The notes beneath the pieces are model-generated. The model ran no database searches, was not told where the DNA came from, and was given only the letters and a program-made list of their open reading frames with translations. The position numbers were made by a program, and so were the translations under genes. A stretch of 64,000 nucleotides of DNA from Roseomonas sp. KE0001 (GTDB lineage Bacteria > Pseudomonadota > Alphaproteobacteria > Acetobacterales > Acetobacteraceae): the NCBI RefSeq assembly GCF_016107285.1, contig NZ_RCVQ01000001.1, positions 124,001 through 188,000 on the forward strand, in the 5' to 3' direction. Positions 46,863 through 56,768 of the stretch are shown here, in pieces. Numbering within the stretch: position 1 is the stretch's first letter; each line of letters begins with the position of its first letter.

Positions 46863-47758
46863 GCATGGCGAGCGTGAACTCCACGGCCGCGGCGGCCGCC
46901 ACACCGGTCGCCCCCGGCACGCCGAAGCGGCCGGGCACGTTGAGCCGGCTGCTGCGCGAGCCGGTGGCGGCGGTGTCCCTGATCGTCGCCGTGCTGCTGA
47001 TCCTGGCTGCCGCGTTGGCGCCGGTGCTGGCGCCCACCGATCCCTTCGACAACGACCTGGCCTCGGCGATGACCGTACCGGGCGCGCCGGGCCTGCTGCT
47101 GGGCGCCGACAGCCAGGGGCGGGACATGATCACCCGCCTGCTCTACGGGCTGCGGGCCACGCTGCTGATGGGCGGCGCCTCGGTGCTCCTGGGCGGCGTG
47201 GCCGGCGCGATCATCGGCTTCGCCTCCGCCTACTACAGGCGGATCGACGGGCTGCTGATGCGGCTGATGGACGTGCTGCTCTCCTTCCCCGCCATCCTCT
47301 TCGGCCTCGCCATCGCGGCGATCTTCGGCCCGGGCATCCCGGCGGTGATCCTGGCGCTCTCGGTCGCCACCGTGCCGCTGATGGCGCGCATCGTGCGCGG
47401 CAACGCGCTCGTGGTGATGCGGCAGGACTACATCGAGGCGGCGCGGGCCACCGGCATGGGGGACGGGCGGCTGATCCTGCGGCATCTGGCGCCCAACTGC
47501 CTCTCGCCGATCTTCGTCTTCGCCACGCTGCGCTTCGGCCAGGTGATCCTGCTGGGCTCGGCGCTCTCCTTCCTCGGCCTCGGCGCGCAGCCGCCCGTGG
47601 CGGAGCTGGGCGCCATGGCCTCCGAAGGGCGGAGCTTCCTGTTCTTCGCGCCGCATATCGCCGTGCTGCCCTGCGTCGTGATCTTCGTCGTGGTGCTGAC
47701 CTTCAACCTGCTGGGCGATGCGCTGCGCGATGCGCTCGACCCGCGCCTGCGCGTCTAG
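46859..47758 (+). CDS. Dipeptide-type ABC permease (DppC-like, catabolic island)
   Basis: 299 residues. LGADSQGRDMITRLLYGLRATLL, the EAA loop QDYIEAARATGMGDGRLILRH and LGSALSFLGLGAQPP identify it as DppC/OppC-like. It overlaps DppB by ATGA; ATG 46865 is an alternative start. With the DppB, DppD and DppF homologues it makes a complete inner-membrane importer. Confidence 0.92.
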   Translation: MSMASVNSTAAAAATPVAPGTPKRPGTLSRLLREPVAAVSLIVAVLLILAAALAPVLAPTDPFDNDLASAMTVPGAPGLLLGADSQGRDMITRLLYGLRATLLMGGASVLLGGVAGAIIGFASAYYRRIDGLLMRLMDVLLSFPAILFGLAIAAIFGPGIPAVILALSVATVPLMARIVRGNALVVMRQDYIEAARATGMGDGRLILRHLAPNCLSPIFVFATLRFGQVILLGSALSFLGLGAQPPVAELGAMASEGRSFLFFAPHIAVLPCVVIFVVVLTFNLLGDALRDALDPRLRV

Positions 47759-47781
47759 ACCTCCTCGAGAAAGGGCCAAGA

Positions 47782-49407
47782 ATGTCCAGTGTCCTCATGG
47801 CCGGCCGACGCCGCGCCGCCGCCCTGCTCGGTGGCACCATGCTCTCCCTCGCGGGGATGCTCCCCGCCGGCCAGGCCACGGCGCAGATGGCGCCGAAGGG
47901 CACGCTGGTCGTGCTGCGCGAGATCGACGCCGACCGCTACGACCCGCACCGCACCACCGCGACGGCGGCCGGCGAGGCGCTGTTCCTGCTGACCGACACG
48001 CTGGTCTCGATGGACTGGGACCAGAAGACCGTCCGCCCCGGCCTTGCCGAGAGCTGGACGGTCAGCGAGGACGGCAAGACCTACACCTTCAAGCTGAAGC
48101 AGGGCGTCAAGTTCTGCGACGGCAAGCCCTTCACGGCGAAGGACGTGGTCTACAGCATCAATCGCTGGATCGACCCGGCCACGCGCAGCCCGGTCAAGTG
48201 GCGCGCCGGACCGGTGAAGGAGGTGCGCGCGGTCGATGACCACACGGTGGAGTACGAGCTGACCGCGCCGTATAGCGAGCTGCTGCTGCAGCTGGCGCAG
48301 TACTTCGCCGGCATGGTCGACCAGGCGACGGTCGAGAAGCTCGGCGACAACTTCGGCGTGCAGGGCTTCAACGGCGTCGGCCCCTACTGCTGGGCCAGCT
48401 GGGCGCCGCGGCAGGAAATGGTGCTGACCAAGAACCCGGCCTACAACTGGGGGCCGCCGATCTACAAGAACCCCTCGCCGCAGGTGGACCGCATCTCGCT
48501 GCGTGTCATCCCGGAGGCGAACACCCGCCTGGCGGCGGTCCAGTCCGGCCAGGGCGACGTGACGCAGTGGATCCCGTACTTCGCGCTGGACGGGCTGAAG
48601 CGCATCCCGACGCTCAAGCTGGTGCAGCAGCCGAACTACTTCTACGACAACTTCGTCGGCTTCAAGGTCGACAAGCCGGTCATGAACGACCCGGTGGTGC
48701 GCCGCGCCATCAACATGGCGGTCAACAAGGAGGCCATCAATAAGGCGGTCTGGTTCGGCGCCGGCGAGGTGGCGGATGCCTACATCAACCCCAACGCGCT
48801 GGACGCCAGCGCCCAGGCGGCCAAGGCCATGCCGTCGCATGATCCCGACGCGGCGCGGAAGCTGCTGGACGAGGCGGGGTGGAAGCCGGGCAGCGACGGT
48901 ATCCGCGTCAAGGACGGGCAGCGGGCCAGCTTCCTGATCTACGGCATCCAGCAGACCTACAACAACGGCATGACGCAGGCGATCCAGGCGGATCTGCGCC
49001 GCATCGGCGTCGAGATGCGGATCCAGCTCTGGGATGCCACGGTGGCCTGGGGCAAGCTGGCGACGCAGGAGTTCGACGCCTTCATCATGTCCTACCCCTA
49101 TGCCTCGGCGACGGACGCGCTGGCGCTCTACTTCCCGAGCACCAACACGCCGACGCCGAACCGCATGAACTGGAAGGACGAGAAGACCGACAATCTGATC
49201 AACGCGGCCAAGACCGCGCTCGAGCCGGCCGACCGCGCTCAGGCGATCGGCACGGTCCAGGAGCAGCTGGCCGAAGCCAGCCCCTGGCTGCCGCTGATCC
49301 GCCAGCCGCTCTGGGTGGTCTCCGGCCCGCGGGTCGAGGGCGTGCGTCCGCACGGGATCTACGGTGTCGCCCTCTACAAGGGCCTCGACATCCGCCTGAC
49401 CCGCTGA
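47782..49407 (+). CDS. ABC solute-binding protein, family 5 (catabolic island, copy 2)
   Basis: 541 residues with a signal peptide (RRRAAALLGGTMLSLAGMLPAGQATAQ, arginine-rich start, so Sec or Tat), then SBP_bac_5 features: EIDADRYDPHRTTATAAGEALFLL, FKLKQGVKFCDGKPFTAKDVVYS, NDPVVRRAINMAVNKEAI. It is the receptor of the importer encoded around it. It differs substantially from the copy at 41538-43136, so the importer may serve two ligands. It follows the DppC gene by 23 bases. Confidence 0.92.
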   Translation: MSSVLMAGRRRAAALLGGTMLSLAGMLPAGQATAQMAPKGTLVVLREIDADRYDPHRTTATAAGEALFLLTDTLVSMDWDQKTVRPGLAESWTVSEDGKTYTFKLKQGVKFCDGKPFTAKDVVYSINRWIDPATRSPVKWRAGPVKEVRAVDDHTVEYELTAPYSELLLQLAQYFAGMVDQATVEKLGDNFGVQGFNGVGPYCWASWAPRQEMVLTKNPAYNWGPPIYKNPSPQVDRISLRVIPEANTRLAAVQSGQGDVTQWIPYFALDGLKRIPTLKLVQQPNYFYDNFVGFKVDKPVMNDPVVRRAINMAVNKEAINKAVWFGAGEVADAYINPNALDASAQAAKAMPSHDPDAARKLLDEAGWKPGSDGIRVKDGQRASFLIYGIQQTYNNGMTQAIQADLRRIGVEMRIQLWDATVAWGKLATQEFDAFIMSYPYASATDALALYFPSTNTPTPNRMNWKDEKTDNLINAAKTALEPADRAQAIGTVQEQLAEASPWLPLIRQPLWVVSGPRVEGVRPHGIYGVALYKGLDIRLTR

Positions 49408-49424
49408 GCGAAGGAAAAGGACCG

Positions 49425-50858
49425 ATGACCACCACCGTCATCCGCGACGCCGACCTCGTCATCGCCTGGGATGCCTCGGCGCGGCAGCACACCTACCTGA
49501 CGGATGCGGAGGTGGCCTATCGCGACGGCCAGATCACCTTTGTCGGCCGTGGCTATGATGGCCCGGCCGATGAGGTGATCGACGGCCGCGGCATGATGGT
49601 CATGCCCGGCCTGGTGAACATCCACTGCCACCCCTCCTCCGAGCCGATGAACAAGGGGCTGATCGACGAGATCGGCACGCCGGGGCTCTACAATTCCTCC
49701 CTCTACGAGTATCTGCCGATCTTCCGCGCCGACGCGGAGGCCGTGCCCTCCTGCGTCCGCGTGGCGCTGTCGGAACTGCTGCTCTCCGGCGTGACCACGG
49801 TGGCCGACCTGTCCATGGCGCATCCCGGCTGGCTCGACCTGCTGGGCGAGAGCGGCATGCGGGTCTGCATCGCGCCGATGTTCCGCTCCGCCCGCTGGTT
49901 CACCCGGAACGGCCATGTCGTCGAGTATGAATGGGACGAGGCGGCCGGCGAGAAGGCGATGGGCGAGGCGCTGGGGCTGATCGAGCGTGCCGCGCAGCAC
50001 CCCTCCGGCCGGCTGTTCGGCATGGTGGTGCCGGCGCAGATCGACACCTGCTCCGAGACGCTGCTGCGCGAGAGCTTCCAGGAGGCCCGGGCGCGCGGCG
50101 TGGCCTGGCAGATCCACGCGGCGCAATCGGTGGTCGAGTTCCACGAGATCACCCGCCGCCACGGGCTGACGCCGATCGGCTGGCTGGACAGCCAGGGCCT
50201 GCTGTCGGACCGCTCGATCATCGGTCACGGCATCTTCCTCGACGACCATCCGAGCACCCGCTGGCACACCGAGAACGACCTCGACCGGCTGGCGGCCACC
50301 GGCACCACCGTGGCGCATTGCCCGACGGTCTTCGCCCGGCGCGGCATCTCGCTGCAGCATTTCGGCCGCTACCGCAAGCGCGGCGTGAACATGGGCATCG
50401 GCACCGACACCTATCCGCACAACATGCTCGACGAACTGCGGCTGGTCTCCTACATCGCGCGCACCCAGTCGGGCGATCCGCGCAGCCTCAGCTCGACGGA
50501 TCTGTTCGATGCCGCCACCATCGGCGGCGCAACGGCCCTGGGACGCGAGGATATCGGCCGGCTGGCCGCGGGATGCCGCGCCGATTTCGTCATGGTCGAT
50601 GTCACCCACCCGATGATGCGCCCGGCGCGCGACCCGATGCGCAGCCTGATCTACGCCGCCGGCGACCGCGCCATCCGTGCCGTGCATATCGATGGCGAGG
50701 CGGTGGTGCGGGACGGCAAGGTTCTGACCATGGATTACGAAGGCGCCGCCGCGCATCTGCATGAGGCGCAGAAGCGGATCATTGAACGGACGCCGCGGAT
50801 GGACTGGGCGCACCGTTCGGCCGAGAAGATTTCCCCTCCCACTTTCCGATGGGCCTGA
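49425..50858 (+). CDS. Amidohydrolase (Atz/Trz, cytosine deaminase-like)
   Basis: 477 residues, a metal-dependent deaminase or chlorohydrolase of the AtzA/TrzN/GuaD type. H67 and H69 in [10 protein letters not shown], the His in WQIHAAQS, the His in [10 protein letters not shown] and the Asp in [11 protein letters not shown] are the metal and catalytic residues of that family. It removes an amino, chloro or amide group from N-heterocyclic or amidine substrates. An AAGGAAAAGGA-type site precedes ATG 49425. Lying between receptor and ATPase genes, it is a probable first catabolic enzyme for the imported compound. The stop overlaps the DppD start. Confidence 0.88.
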   Translation: MTTTVIRDADLVIAWDASARQHTYLTDAEVAYRDGQITFVGRGYDGPADEVIDGRGMMVMPGLVNIHCHPSSEPMNKGLIDEIGTPGLYNSSLYEYLPIFRADAEAVPSCVRVALSELLLSGVTTVADLSMAHPGWLDLLGESGMRVCIAPMFRSARWFTRNGHVVEYEWDEAAGEKAMGEALGLIERAAQHPSGRLFGMVVPAQIDTCSETLLRESFQEARARGVAWQIHAAQSVVEFHEITRRHGLTPIGWLDSQGLLSDRSIIGHGIFLDDHPSTRWHTENDLDRLAATGTTVAHCPTVFARRGISLQHFGRYRKRGVNMGIGTDTYPHNMLDELRLVSYIARTQSGDPRSLSSTDLFDAATIGGATALGREDIGRLAAGCRADFVMVDVTHPMMRPARDPMRSLIYAAGDRAIRAVHIDGEAVVRDGKVLTMDYEGAAAHLHEAQKRIIERTPRMDWAHRSAEKISPPTFRWA

Positions 50859-51859
50859 TGCAACCGGATCTCCTGCGAATCGAAGGCCTTCGCACCGTCT
50901 TCAAGACCTCCTCCGGCCTGGTGCGCGCGGTGGACGGGGTCGATCTCTCCGTGCCGCGCGGCCGCACCCTCGGCATCGTCGGCGAGAGCGGTTGCGGCAA
51001 GTCGATGCTCTCCCTGTCCATCATGCGGCTGGTGCCGCCGCCCGGCCGGACCACGGAAGGTCGTGTGCTCCTGGAGAATCGAAACCTGCTCGATCTGTCC
51101 ACCGCCGAGATGCGGCAGGTGCGCGGCGGGCAGATCGCCATGATCTTCCAGGAACCGATGACCAGCCTCAACCCGGTGCACAGCGTGGGCCGGCAGCTGG
51201 TCGAGGCGATGCGCGTGCACGCGCCGAAGGACAACGCGGCCAGCCTGAAGGAGCAGGCCATCGCCGCGCTGAAGCGTGTCCGCATCCCCTCGCCGGAGCG
51301 GCGCTTCGACGAGTATCCGCATCAGCTCTCGGGCGGCATGCGGCAGCGCGTGATGATCGCCATGGCGCTGGCCTGCCGGCCCCGCCTGCTGATCGCCGAT
51401 GAGCCGACCACCGCGCTCGACGTCACGGTGCAGGCGCAGATCCTCGACCTGCTGCGCGAGTTGCAGCAGGACACCGGCATGTCGATCATCCTGATCACCC
51501 ACGATCTCGGCGTCGTCGCCGAGATGGCCGACGAGGTCGCGGTGATGTATGCCGGCCGCGTCGTCGAGCGCACCGCCGCGCGCGCGCTCTTCGAGGACCC
51601 GCAGCATCCCTATACGCTGGGCCTGCTGGGGTCCGTGCCGCGCCTGGACGAGGAGCGCGATCGGCTGCTCGCCATCGACGGCGCCGTGCCACCGCCCTTC
51701 GCCTTCCCCGAGGGCTGCCGCTTCAACCCGCGCTGCCCCTTCGCCATCGCGCCCTGCCGGACGGAGATGCCGCTGCTGCGGGAGGTCGCCCCGGGCCACG
51801 AGGTGGCCTGCCTGCGCGCGCCGGTCGAGGAGTCCCTGGCCCTGGAGACGGCGGCATGA
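50858..51859 (+). CDS. Dipeptide-type ABC ATPase (DppD/OppD-like)
   Basis: 333 residues. Walker A GESGCGKS (residues 42-49), [15 protein letters not shown] signature, Walker [13 protein letters not shown] and the C-terminal oligopeptide-transporter extension with [14 protein letters not shown] (cysteines typical of DppD/OppD). It powers import with its DppF partner. ATG 50858 overlaps the previous stop (TGATG); ATG 50849 is possible. The end overlaps DppF by four bases. Confidence 0.92.
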   Translation: MQPDLLRIEGLRTVFKTSSGLVRAVDGVDLSVPRGRTLGIVGESGCGKSMLSLSIMRLVPPPGRTTEGRVLLENRNLLDLSTAEMRQVRGGQIAMIFQEPMTSLNPVHSVGRQLVEAMRVHAPKDNAASLKEQAIAALKRVRIPSPERRFDEYPHQLSGGMRQRVMIAMALACRPRLLIADEPTTALDVTVQAQILDLLRELQQDTGMSIILITHDLGVVAEMADEVAVMYAGRVVERTAARALFEDPQHPYTLGLLGSVPRLDEERDRLLAIDGAVPPPFAFPEGCRFNPRCPFAIAPCRTEMPLLREVAPGHEVACLRAPVEESLALETAA

Positions 51860-52920
51860 GCGCGCTTCTCGAGGTGGATGGCCTCGCCAAGCACTATCCG
51901 GTTAAGAAGGGCCTGCTGCTGCAGAAGCAGGTCGGCGCGGTGCGGGCCGTGGACGGTGTCTCCTTCACCCTGAACCGGGGCGAGACCCTGGCGCTGGTGG
52001 GCGAATCCGGCTGCGGCAAGTCGACCACGGCGCGGCTGGTGCTGCGCCTCATTGAGCCCTCCGCCGGCCGCATCCGTTTCGACGGCCAGGACGTCACGAA
52101 GGTCGATGGCGGTGCCATGCGCGCGCTCCGGCGGCGCATGCAGATCGTGTTTCAGGACCCCTATGCCAGCCTCAATCCGCGCCTGACGGTGGGTGACGCC
52201 ATCGCCGAGCCGATGGCGGTGCACGGCATCGGCAACGAGGCCAGCCGCCGCGCCAAGGTGCAGGAACTGCTCGCCCTGGTCGGGCTGCGGCCCTTCCACG
52301 CCGACCGCTATCCGCACGAATTCTCCGGCGGGCAGCGCCAGCGCATCGGCATCGCGCGCGCCCTGGCGGTGGAGCCCGACCTCGTCGTCTGCGACGAGCC
52401 GGTCTCCGCGCTGGATGTCTCGATCCAGGCGCAGGTCGTCAACCTGATGAAGGATCTGCAGGCCCGGCTCGGCCTCTCCTACCTCTTCATCGCGCACGAT
52501 CTCGCCGTGGTGAAGCACATGGCCGACCGCATCGCGGTGATGTATCTCGGTGCGGTGATGGAGGTCGGCGAGAAGCGCGCCCTCTTCGCCAGGCCGCGGC
52601 ATCCCTATACCCGGGCGCTGCTGGCCGCCATCCCGCACCCCGATCCGTCGCGGCGCGGCCGCGTGACGCCGCTCGGCGGCGACGTGCCGAGCCCGATGGC
52701 GGTGCCGCCGGGCTGCCGGTTCCACACCCGTTGCCCCTTCGCGCAGGATCGCTGCCGCAGCGAGGTTCCGGCGCTGCGGGATCTGCAGGGGCAGCAGGTG
52801 GCCTGCCATTTCGCGGAATCCCTGCCGGATCCCGGCCTCGACTATTCCGGCGGCCTCACCGAGGCGGCGGCGAAACGCCTCGCGCTCTACGACGCGGCGC
52901 GGCGCAAGGCGGCGGCCTGA
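51856..52920 (+). CDS. Dipeptide-type ABC ATPase (DppF/OppF-like)
   Basis: 354 residues. Walker A GESGCGKS (residues 49-56), [15 protein letters not shown], Walker [13 protein letters not shown] and a C-terminal extension with [14 protein letters not shown]. It is the last gene of the eight-gene unit beginning with aldolase copy 2. The extra C-terminal residues (about 60 after the Cys motif) are typical of OppF-like proteins. Confidence 0.92.
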   Translation: MSALLEVDGLAKHYPVKKGLLLQKQVGAVRAVDGVSFTLNRGETLALVGESGCGKSTTARLVLRLIEPSAGRIRFDGQDVTKVDGGAMRALRRRMQIVFQDPYASLNPRLTVGDAIAEPMAVHGIGNEASRRAKVQELLALVGLRPFHADRYPHEFSGGQRQRIGIARALAVEPDLVVCDEPVSALDVSIQAQVVNLMKDLQARLGLSYLFIAHDLAVVKHMADRIAVMYLGAVMEVGEKRALFARPRHPYTRALLAAIPHPDPSRRGRVTPLGGDVPSPMAVPPGCRFHTRCPFAQDRCRSEVPALRDLQGQQVACHFAESLPDPGLDYSGGLTEAAAKRLALYDAARRKAAA

Positions 52921-52947
52921 GCCGGCGGAGGGCTCGGGCCAGCGGGA

Positions 52948-53373
52948 TCAGGCCGGCGGCATCAGCGCCTCCAGCCTGGCCCGCATCTCCTCCGGCAGCG
53001 GTGTCGCGCGGCGCGTCGCGGCGTCGATCAGCACCACCGTGCCTTCGCCGGTCGCGGCGCAGAGCGCGCCCTGGAAGACCGCCTGGCCGGTGGTGAAGGA
53101 GGAGCGGCCGATGCCGGTGATGGCGGTGCCGATCTCGATCGGACCCAGTTCGCGCAGCTCGGCGGTGAAGTCGATGGCCATGCGGGCGATGACGAAGTAG
53201 CTCTCCGGCCCGCGGATCAACTGGTCCATCAACTCCACCCGGGCGGTCTCGAAATAGGTCGAGTAGACGGCATTGTTGACATGCCCGAGCCGGTCGGTGT
53301 CGCCGAAGCGCACGCGCTCGGCGGTCCAGAAGCCATAGGTCGCGCGCTGCTTCAGCCGGGTGTCGTTGGGCAT
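52948..53373 (-). CDS. Acyl-CoA thioesterase (4HBT hot-dog fold)
   Basis: 141 residues, the hot-dog fold with RVRFGDTDRLGHVNNAVYSTYFETARVE, the 4-hydroxybenzoyl-CoA thioesterase signature (Asp in GDTD as the likely catalytic base). It hydrolyses acyl-CoA; the chain or aromatic preference is unknown. GGGAG lies six bases before ATG. It converges with the ABC operon; 27 bases separate the ends. Confidence 0.88.
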   Translation of the reverse strand: MPNDTRLKQRATYGFWTAERVRFGDTDRLGHVNNAVYSTYFETARVELMDQLIRGPESYFVIARMAIDFTAELRELGPIEIGTAITGIGRSSFTTGQAVFQGALCAATGEGTVVLIDAATRRATPLPEEMRARLEALMPPA

Positions 53374-53425
53374 GGGGTCTCCCTGTGTCGCGGGGGGCGC
53401 AGCATGCGGCGCTGGCGTGGCGCTG

Positions 53426-54604
53426 TCAGCCCCCTGCCGGAAGGGTCCGGCCTTCCTCCAGCATGCGCAGCACCGCGCCGGCGGCGGCCTCGCTCGGCAG
53501 CCCCTCGGGCGGGCGCAACCGGTCCAGCAGGTGGCGGAAGCGGTCGCGCTGCGCGGCGGCGGCGGCGGGGTCGGTCAGCAGGCGGATCAGCGCGGCCGAG
53601 AGCAGCGCCGGCGTGCATCGTTCCTGCAGATACTCGGGCACGATCTCGGCATCGGCCAGCAGGTTGACGATGCTGACGAAGCGCACCTTCAGCAGCCGCC
53701 GCGCGATCATCGCCGAGACCGGGTTGACCCGGTAGCCCACCGCCATCGGCACGCCCGCCAGCGCCACCTCCAGCGAGGAGGTGCCCGACTTGATCAGCCC
53801 GGCCCCCTCGCTCTCCCGGGCGGCGGCGAAGGCGTCGTACTTCTCCGCGACCCCCCGGAGCAGCAGGGGGGCCGGGGACCAGCGCGCCGTCACCGCCCGC
53901 ACCTCCTCCTCCACCGGCCCGGCCAGCGGCACGACGGGGCGAAGGCGCGGCACGACCGCGGCGGTACGGGCCAGGGCCTCGCCGAAGACCGGCAGCAGCC
54001 GCCCGGTCTCGCTGCGGCGGCTGCCGGGCATGACCAGCAGGACGCGGTCCTCCGGCGAGAGCCCGTGCGCGGCGCGGAAGCGCGCCGCATCGCCCCGGTC
54101 GGCGCCCGATTCCAGGATGGAGTGGCCGACGAAGGTGACGGGGATGCCGGCCTTCTCGAAGAAGGGCGGCTCGAAGGGCAGCAGGGCGAGGATGCGGTCC
54201 ACCTCGTGCGCGATGCGCTTCACCCGTCCCGGCCGCCAGGCCCAGACCTGCGGCGCGACATAATGCAGCACGGGGAAGCCCAGCGGCTTCACCCGCCGCG
54301 CCACGCGCAGGGTGAAGCCCGGACTGTCGATGGTGACGACGAGCGCCGGGCGGCGCGCCCGGATGTCGGCCACCGTCTCGTCGAGGCGCCGGGCGAGCCG
54401 GCGCAGGTTGGGCAGCACCTCCATCAGCCCCATCAGCGCCAGTTCGCGCATCGGGAAGAGGCTGGGCACGCCCTGCTCCGCCATGCGCTCGCCCCCCACG
54501 CCGGCGAAGGCGAGGTCCGGCCGGCGGCGGCGCAGCGCCGCGACCAGCCGGGCGCCCAGCATGTCGCCGGAGGCCTCGCCGGCGACCAGATAGACCAGCG
54601 TCAC
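53426..54604 (-). CDS. lpxB: Lipid-A-disaccharide synthase
   Basis: 392 residues. It joins UDP-diacylglucosamine and lipid X in lipid A synthesis at the inner membrane. The N-terminus VYLVAGEASGDMLGARLVAAL, the block FTLRVARRVKP, HYVAPQVWAWRPGRVKRIA and GTSSLEVALAGVPMAVGYR are LpxB hallmarks. The start is GTG 54604, overlapping the nitrilase stop (GTGA). Usual lpxA/lpxI/fabZ neighbours are absent; it is the last gene of GNAT-nitrilase-lpxB. Confidence 0.95.
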   Translation of the reverse strand: MTLVYLVAGEASGDMLGARLVAALRRRRPDLAFAGVGGERMAEQGVPSLFPMRELALMGLMEVLPNLRRLARRLDETVADIRARRPALVVTIDSPGFTLRVARRVKPLGFPVLHYVAPQVWAWRPGRVKRIAHEVDRILALLPFEPPFFEKAGIPVTFVGHSILESGADRGDAARFRAAHGLSPEDRVLLVMPGSRRSETGRLLPVFGEALARTAAVVPRLRPVVPLAGPVEEEVRAVTARWSPAPLLLRGVAEKYDAFAAARESEGAGLIKSGTSSLEVALAGVPMAVGYRVNPVSAMIARRLLKVRFVSIVNLLADAEIVPEYLQERCTPALLSAALIRLLTDPAAAAAQRDRFRHLLDRLRPPEGLPSEAAAGAVLRMLEEGRTLPAGG

Positions 54605-55488
54605 GCGAAGGCGGCCGGCGTGGCGGCGGGGAAGCGGCCCGCGGGCCAGTCGCGGTGGTTGAACACCGCCCCCTCGCGCCGCACGGTCGCGATCCGCGCC
54701 GGGTCGAGATCGGCCAGCAGCCATTGCGGCCTGTCCGGCACCCCCTCGGTGATCACGCCATCCTCCGGGAAGCCGCGGTCGATCGGGCCGAGGACGGCGG
54801 CACGGCCTCGGTTGCGGTCGAGCGCCGCCGACCATGGCGCCTCGCCCACCGTCGGGCTGACCGCGACGAAGCACTGGTTCTCCAGCGCGCGCGCGGCGGC
54901 GGAGACCCGGACCCGGTTGAAGCCGTGCGGCGTGTCGGTGCAGGAGGGGGCGAGGATCAGCCAGGCGCCGGCCTCGACCTGTGCGCGGACGTGGTCGGGG
55001 AACTCGCTGTCGTAGCAGATGGAGATGCCGATCCGGCCCCAGGGGGTGTCGAAGACGCGCGGTGGCGCGCCGGCCGTGACGCCCCAGCGCTCCGCCTCGA
55101 AGCGGGTCATGGCGTGCTTGTCCTGGAAGGCCAGGCGGCCGTCGGGCGCGATCAGGGGCGCGCGGTTGCGGACGGCGCCGTCGGCGTCGCGCTGGGGCAG
55201 GGTGCCCGGCAGCAGCCACAGGCCGGCGGCCATGGCCGCCTCGCGCATGCGGTCCAGGATCCGCGGCGCGGCCTCGACCATGGCGGCCAGCTCCTCCGCC
55301 TCCCCGGCCGGCGCCCTGCCGGCCAGGGCGGAGCCCAGCTCGACGCAGGCATATTCCGGCAGCACGGCGAGACCGGCGCCCTGGTCGCGGGCCTCGGCCA
55401 GCCAGCGGTCGAGCTTGGCGCCCCAGCTCGCGACACTGTCCGGCCGCTCCACCGGATACTGCATCAGGGCGAGGCGAAGGGCGGTCAT
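54601..55488 (-). CDS. Carbon-nitrogen hydrolase (nitrilase superfamily)
   Basis: 295 residues with the Glu-Lys-Cys triad: E45 (LPEYAC), K124 (FQDKHAM) and C158 (SICYDSEFP). It hydrolyses or condenses amides, nitriles or carbamoyl compounds. It starts inside the GNAT stop (ATGA 55485-55488) and overlaps lpxB by four bases. Confidence 0.9.
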   Translation of the reverse strand: MTALRLALMQYPVERPDSVASWGAKLDRWLAEARDQGAGLAVLPEYACVELGSALAGRAPAGEAEELAAMVEAAPRILDRMREAAMAAGLWLLPGTLPQRDADGAVRNRAPLIAPDGRLAFQDKHAMTRFEAERWGVTAGAPPRVFDTPWGRIGISICYDSEFPDHVRAQVEAGAWLILAPSCTDTPHGFNRVRVSAAARALENQCFVAVSPTVGEAPWSAALDRNRGRAAVLGPIDRGFPEDGVITEGVPDRPQWLLADLDPARIATVRREGAVFNHRDWPAGRFPAATPAAFA

Positions 55489-56099
55489 GGCAGGGGCGCT
55501 CCGGCGATCGGCTTCATCCAGAAGCTCAGCTCATGCGGGATCTCCGCCGCGCCGCCGGGCTCGCGCCACGTCATGCGGCAGGTGAGGGCGGGGTAGGGCG
55601 TGTAGCCGCGCCGGCGCCAGAAGCCGTCGAGCGGGACATAGGCGGCGGGGCGGCGCGGATCGGCCGGATCGCGGCGCACGGCGCAGAAGGTGGCGAAATC
55701 GGCGCCCAGGCGCGCGGCCTGCGCCTCGCGCAACGCGAAGAAACGCAGCCCCGCGCCCTGGCCGCGCCAGGCGGGCAGCAGGACGCTCTCGCCGAAGTAG
55801 CAGAAGCGCGCCGGGTCGAGGCCGGCCGCCAGGAAGGTGTCGCGCACCGGCCCGTGCGTACCGGCCAGGGGTTCGCAGGTGGCGGCGCCGACCGGCTGCT
55901 CGCCGTCGAAGGCCACGATCACCGCCGCGCCGGGCGTTTCGGCATAGCCGCGCAGATACTTCGCCTCATGGGCCTCGTCGCCCTCGTAGAGATAGGGCCA
56001 GTCGCGGAAGACGGCGATGCGCAGGCGGCCGAGCTCCGGCAGCCAGGGCCGCAGATCGGCGCCATGCAGGGTCCTGAAGCGGAGGGTCGAAGGTCGCAT
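55485..56099 (-). CDS. GNAT-family N-acetyltransferase
   Basis: 204 residues. The acetyl-CoA-binding segment is YFGESVLLPAWRGQGAGLRFFALREA (motif A, R/Q-x-x-G-x-G/A), and the protein ends with a beta-strand-rich WREPGGAAEIPHELSFWMKP. The substrate is unknown; an amine or amino-group acceptor next to a nitrilase suggests processing of a nitrogen compound. ATG 56099 is preferred over far-upstream starts without similarity. It is divergent from the META-domain gene. Confidence 0.82.
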   Translation of the reverse strand: MRPSTLRFRTLHGADLRPWLPELGRLRIAVFRDWPYLYEGDEAHEAKYLRGYAETPGAAVIVAFDGEQPVGAATCEPLAGTHGPVRDTFLAAGLDPARFCYFGESVLLPAWRGQGAGLRFFALREAQAARLGADFATFCAVRRDPADPRRPAAYVPLDGFWRRRGYTPYPALTCRMTWREPGGAAEIPHELSFWMKPIAGAPLP

Positions 56100-56224
56100 G
56101 GCTTCCAGATAGGCCGGAAGCGCCGCCGGGTCACGTGCCGGCGGGCAGGGCGGCCAGGCCGGGCCCTCGACAAGCGGGGGCGCGCGGCTAGCCTGGGCGG
56201 AGACACGGCGAGAAGGAGAAAGCC

Positions 56225-56698
56225 ATGCTCCCACGACGCGAGGCCCTGACGCGCGCCATCGCCCTGGCCGGGCTCGCCGGCCTGGTCCCGGCCTGCGCCG
56301 CGCCCGGGGCGGAGACGCCCGCCAGCCCGGCCGGCCCCGATCAGGAGCCGGAGAGCCTGGACTGGCGCCTGGTCCGCCTGGGGGACGAGCCGGTGGCGAC
56401 GGGACCCGGGCAGCGCGAGGCCTCCCTGCATCTTGACGCCCGGACGGGGCGGGCCAGCGGATCGGGCGGCTGCAACCGCTTCACCGGCGCCTTTCGCCGC
56501 CAGGGCGGCCGGCTGACGCTCGGCCCGCTCGCCGCCACCCGCATGGCCTGCCTCGACCCGGCGGCGGGCCGGACGGAGACGCGCTTCCTGGCGGCGCTGG
56601 AGGCCACGGCCGCCTATCGTATCGCCGGACGCCGGCTGACCCTGCTGGATGCCGCCGGCGCGCCGCTCGCCGTCCTGGAGGAGGCGACGAAGCGGTAG
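56225..56698 (+). CDS. META-domain lipoprotein (HslJ-like)
   Basis: 157 residues. A signal peptide with a probable lipobox cysteine at C24 (GLVPACAAP) is followed by a META domain: DWRLVRLGDEPV, GSGGCNRFTGAFRRQGGRLTLGPLAATRMAC. HslJ relatives are outer-membrane-associated proteins involved in stress tolerance. AGAAGGAGAA precedes the start. It is monocistronic in appearance; a Bug receptor follows after 70 bases that carry three short repeats of GGGCTCGCCAC-type sequence. Confidence 0.85.
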   Translation: MLPRREALTRAIALAGLAGLVPACAAPGAETPASPAGPDQEPESLDWRLVRLGDEPVATGPGQREASLHLDARTGRASGSGGCNRFTGAFRRQGGRLTLGPLAATRMACLDPAAGRTETRFLAALEATAAYRIAGRRLTLLDAAGAPLAVLEEATKR

Positions 56699-56768
56699 GA
56701 CGGGCCCGGCCGCCCGGGCTCGCCACCTGGGCTCGCCACCCGGGCTCCGCCTGGCTTAGAGAGAGCGC

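Noticed and set aside
44439-46904. 821-codon open frame antisense to the YtcJ-type amidohydrolase and DppB-like gene
   Set aside because: Low-complexity His/Gln/Arg translation without domains, opposite to two well-recognised genes.
56712-56752. Three short GGGCTCGCCAC-like repeats before the orphan Bug receptor
   Set aside because: Imperfect, only about 11 bases each and GC-biased; not strong enough for a separate element.
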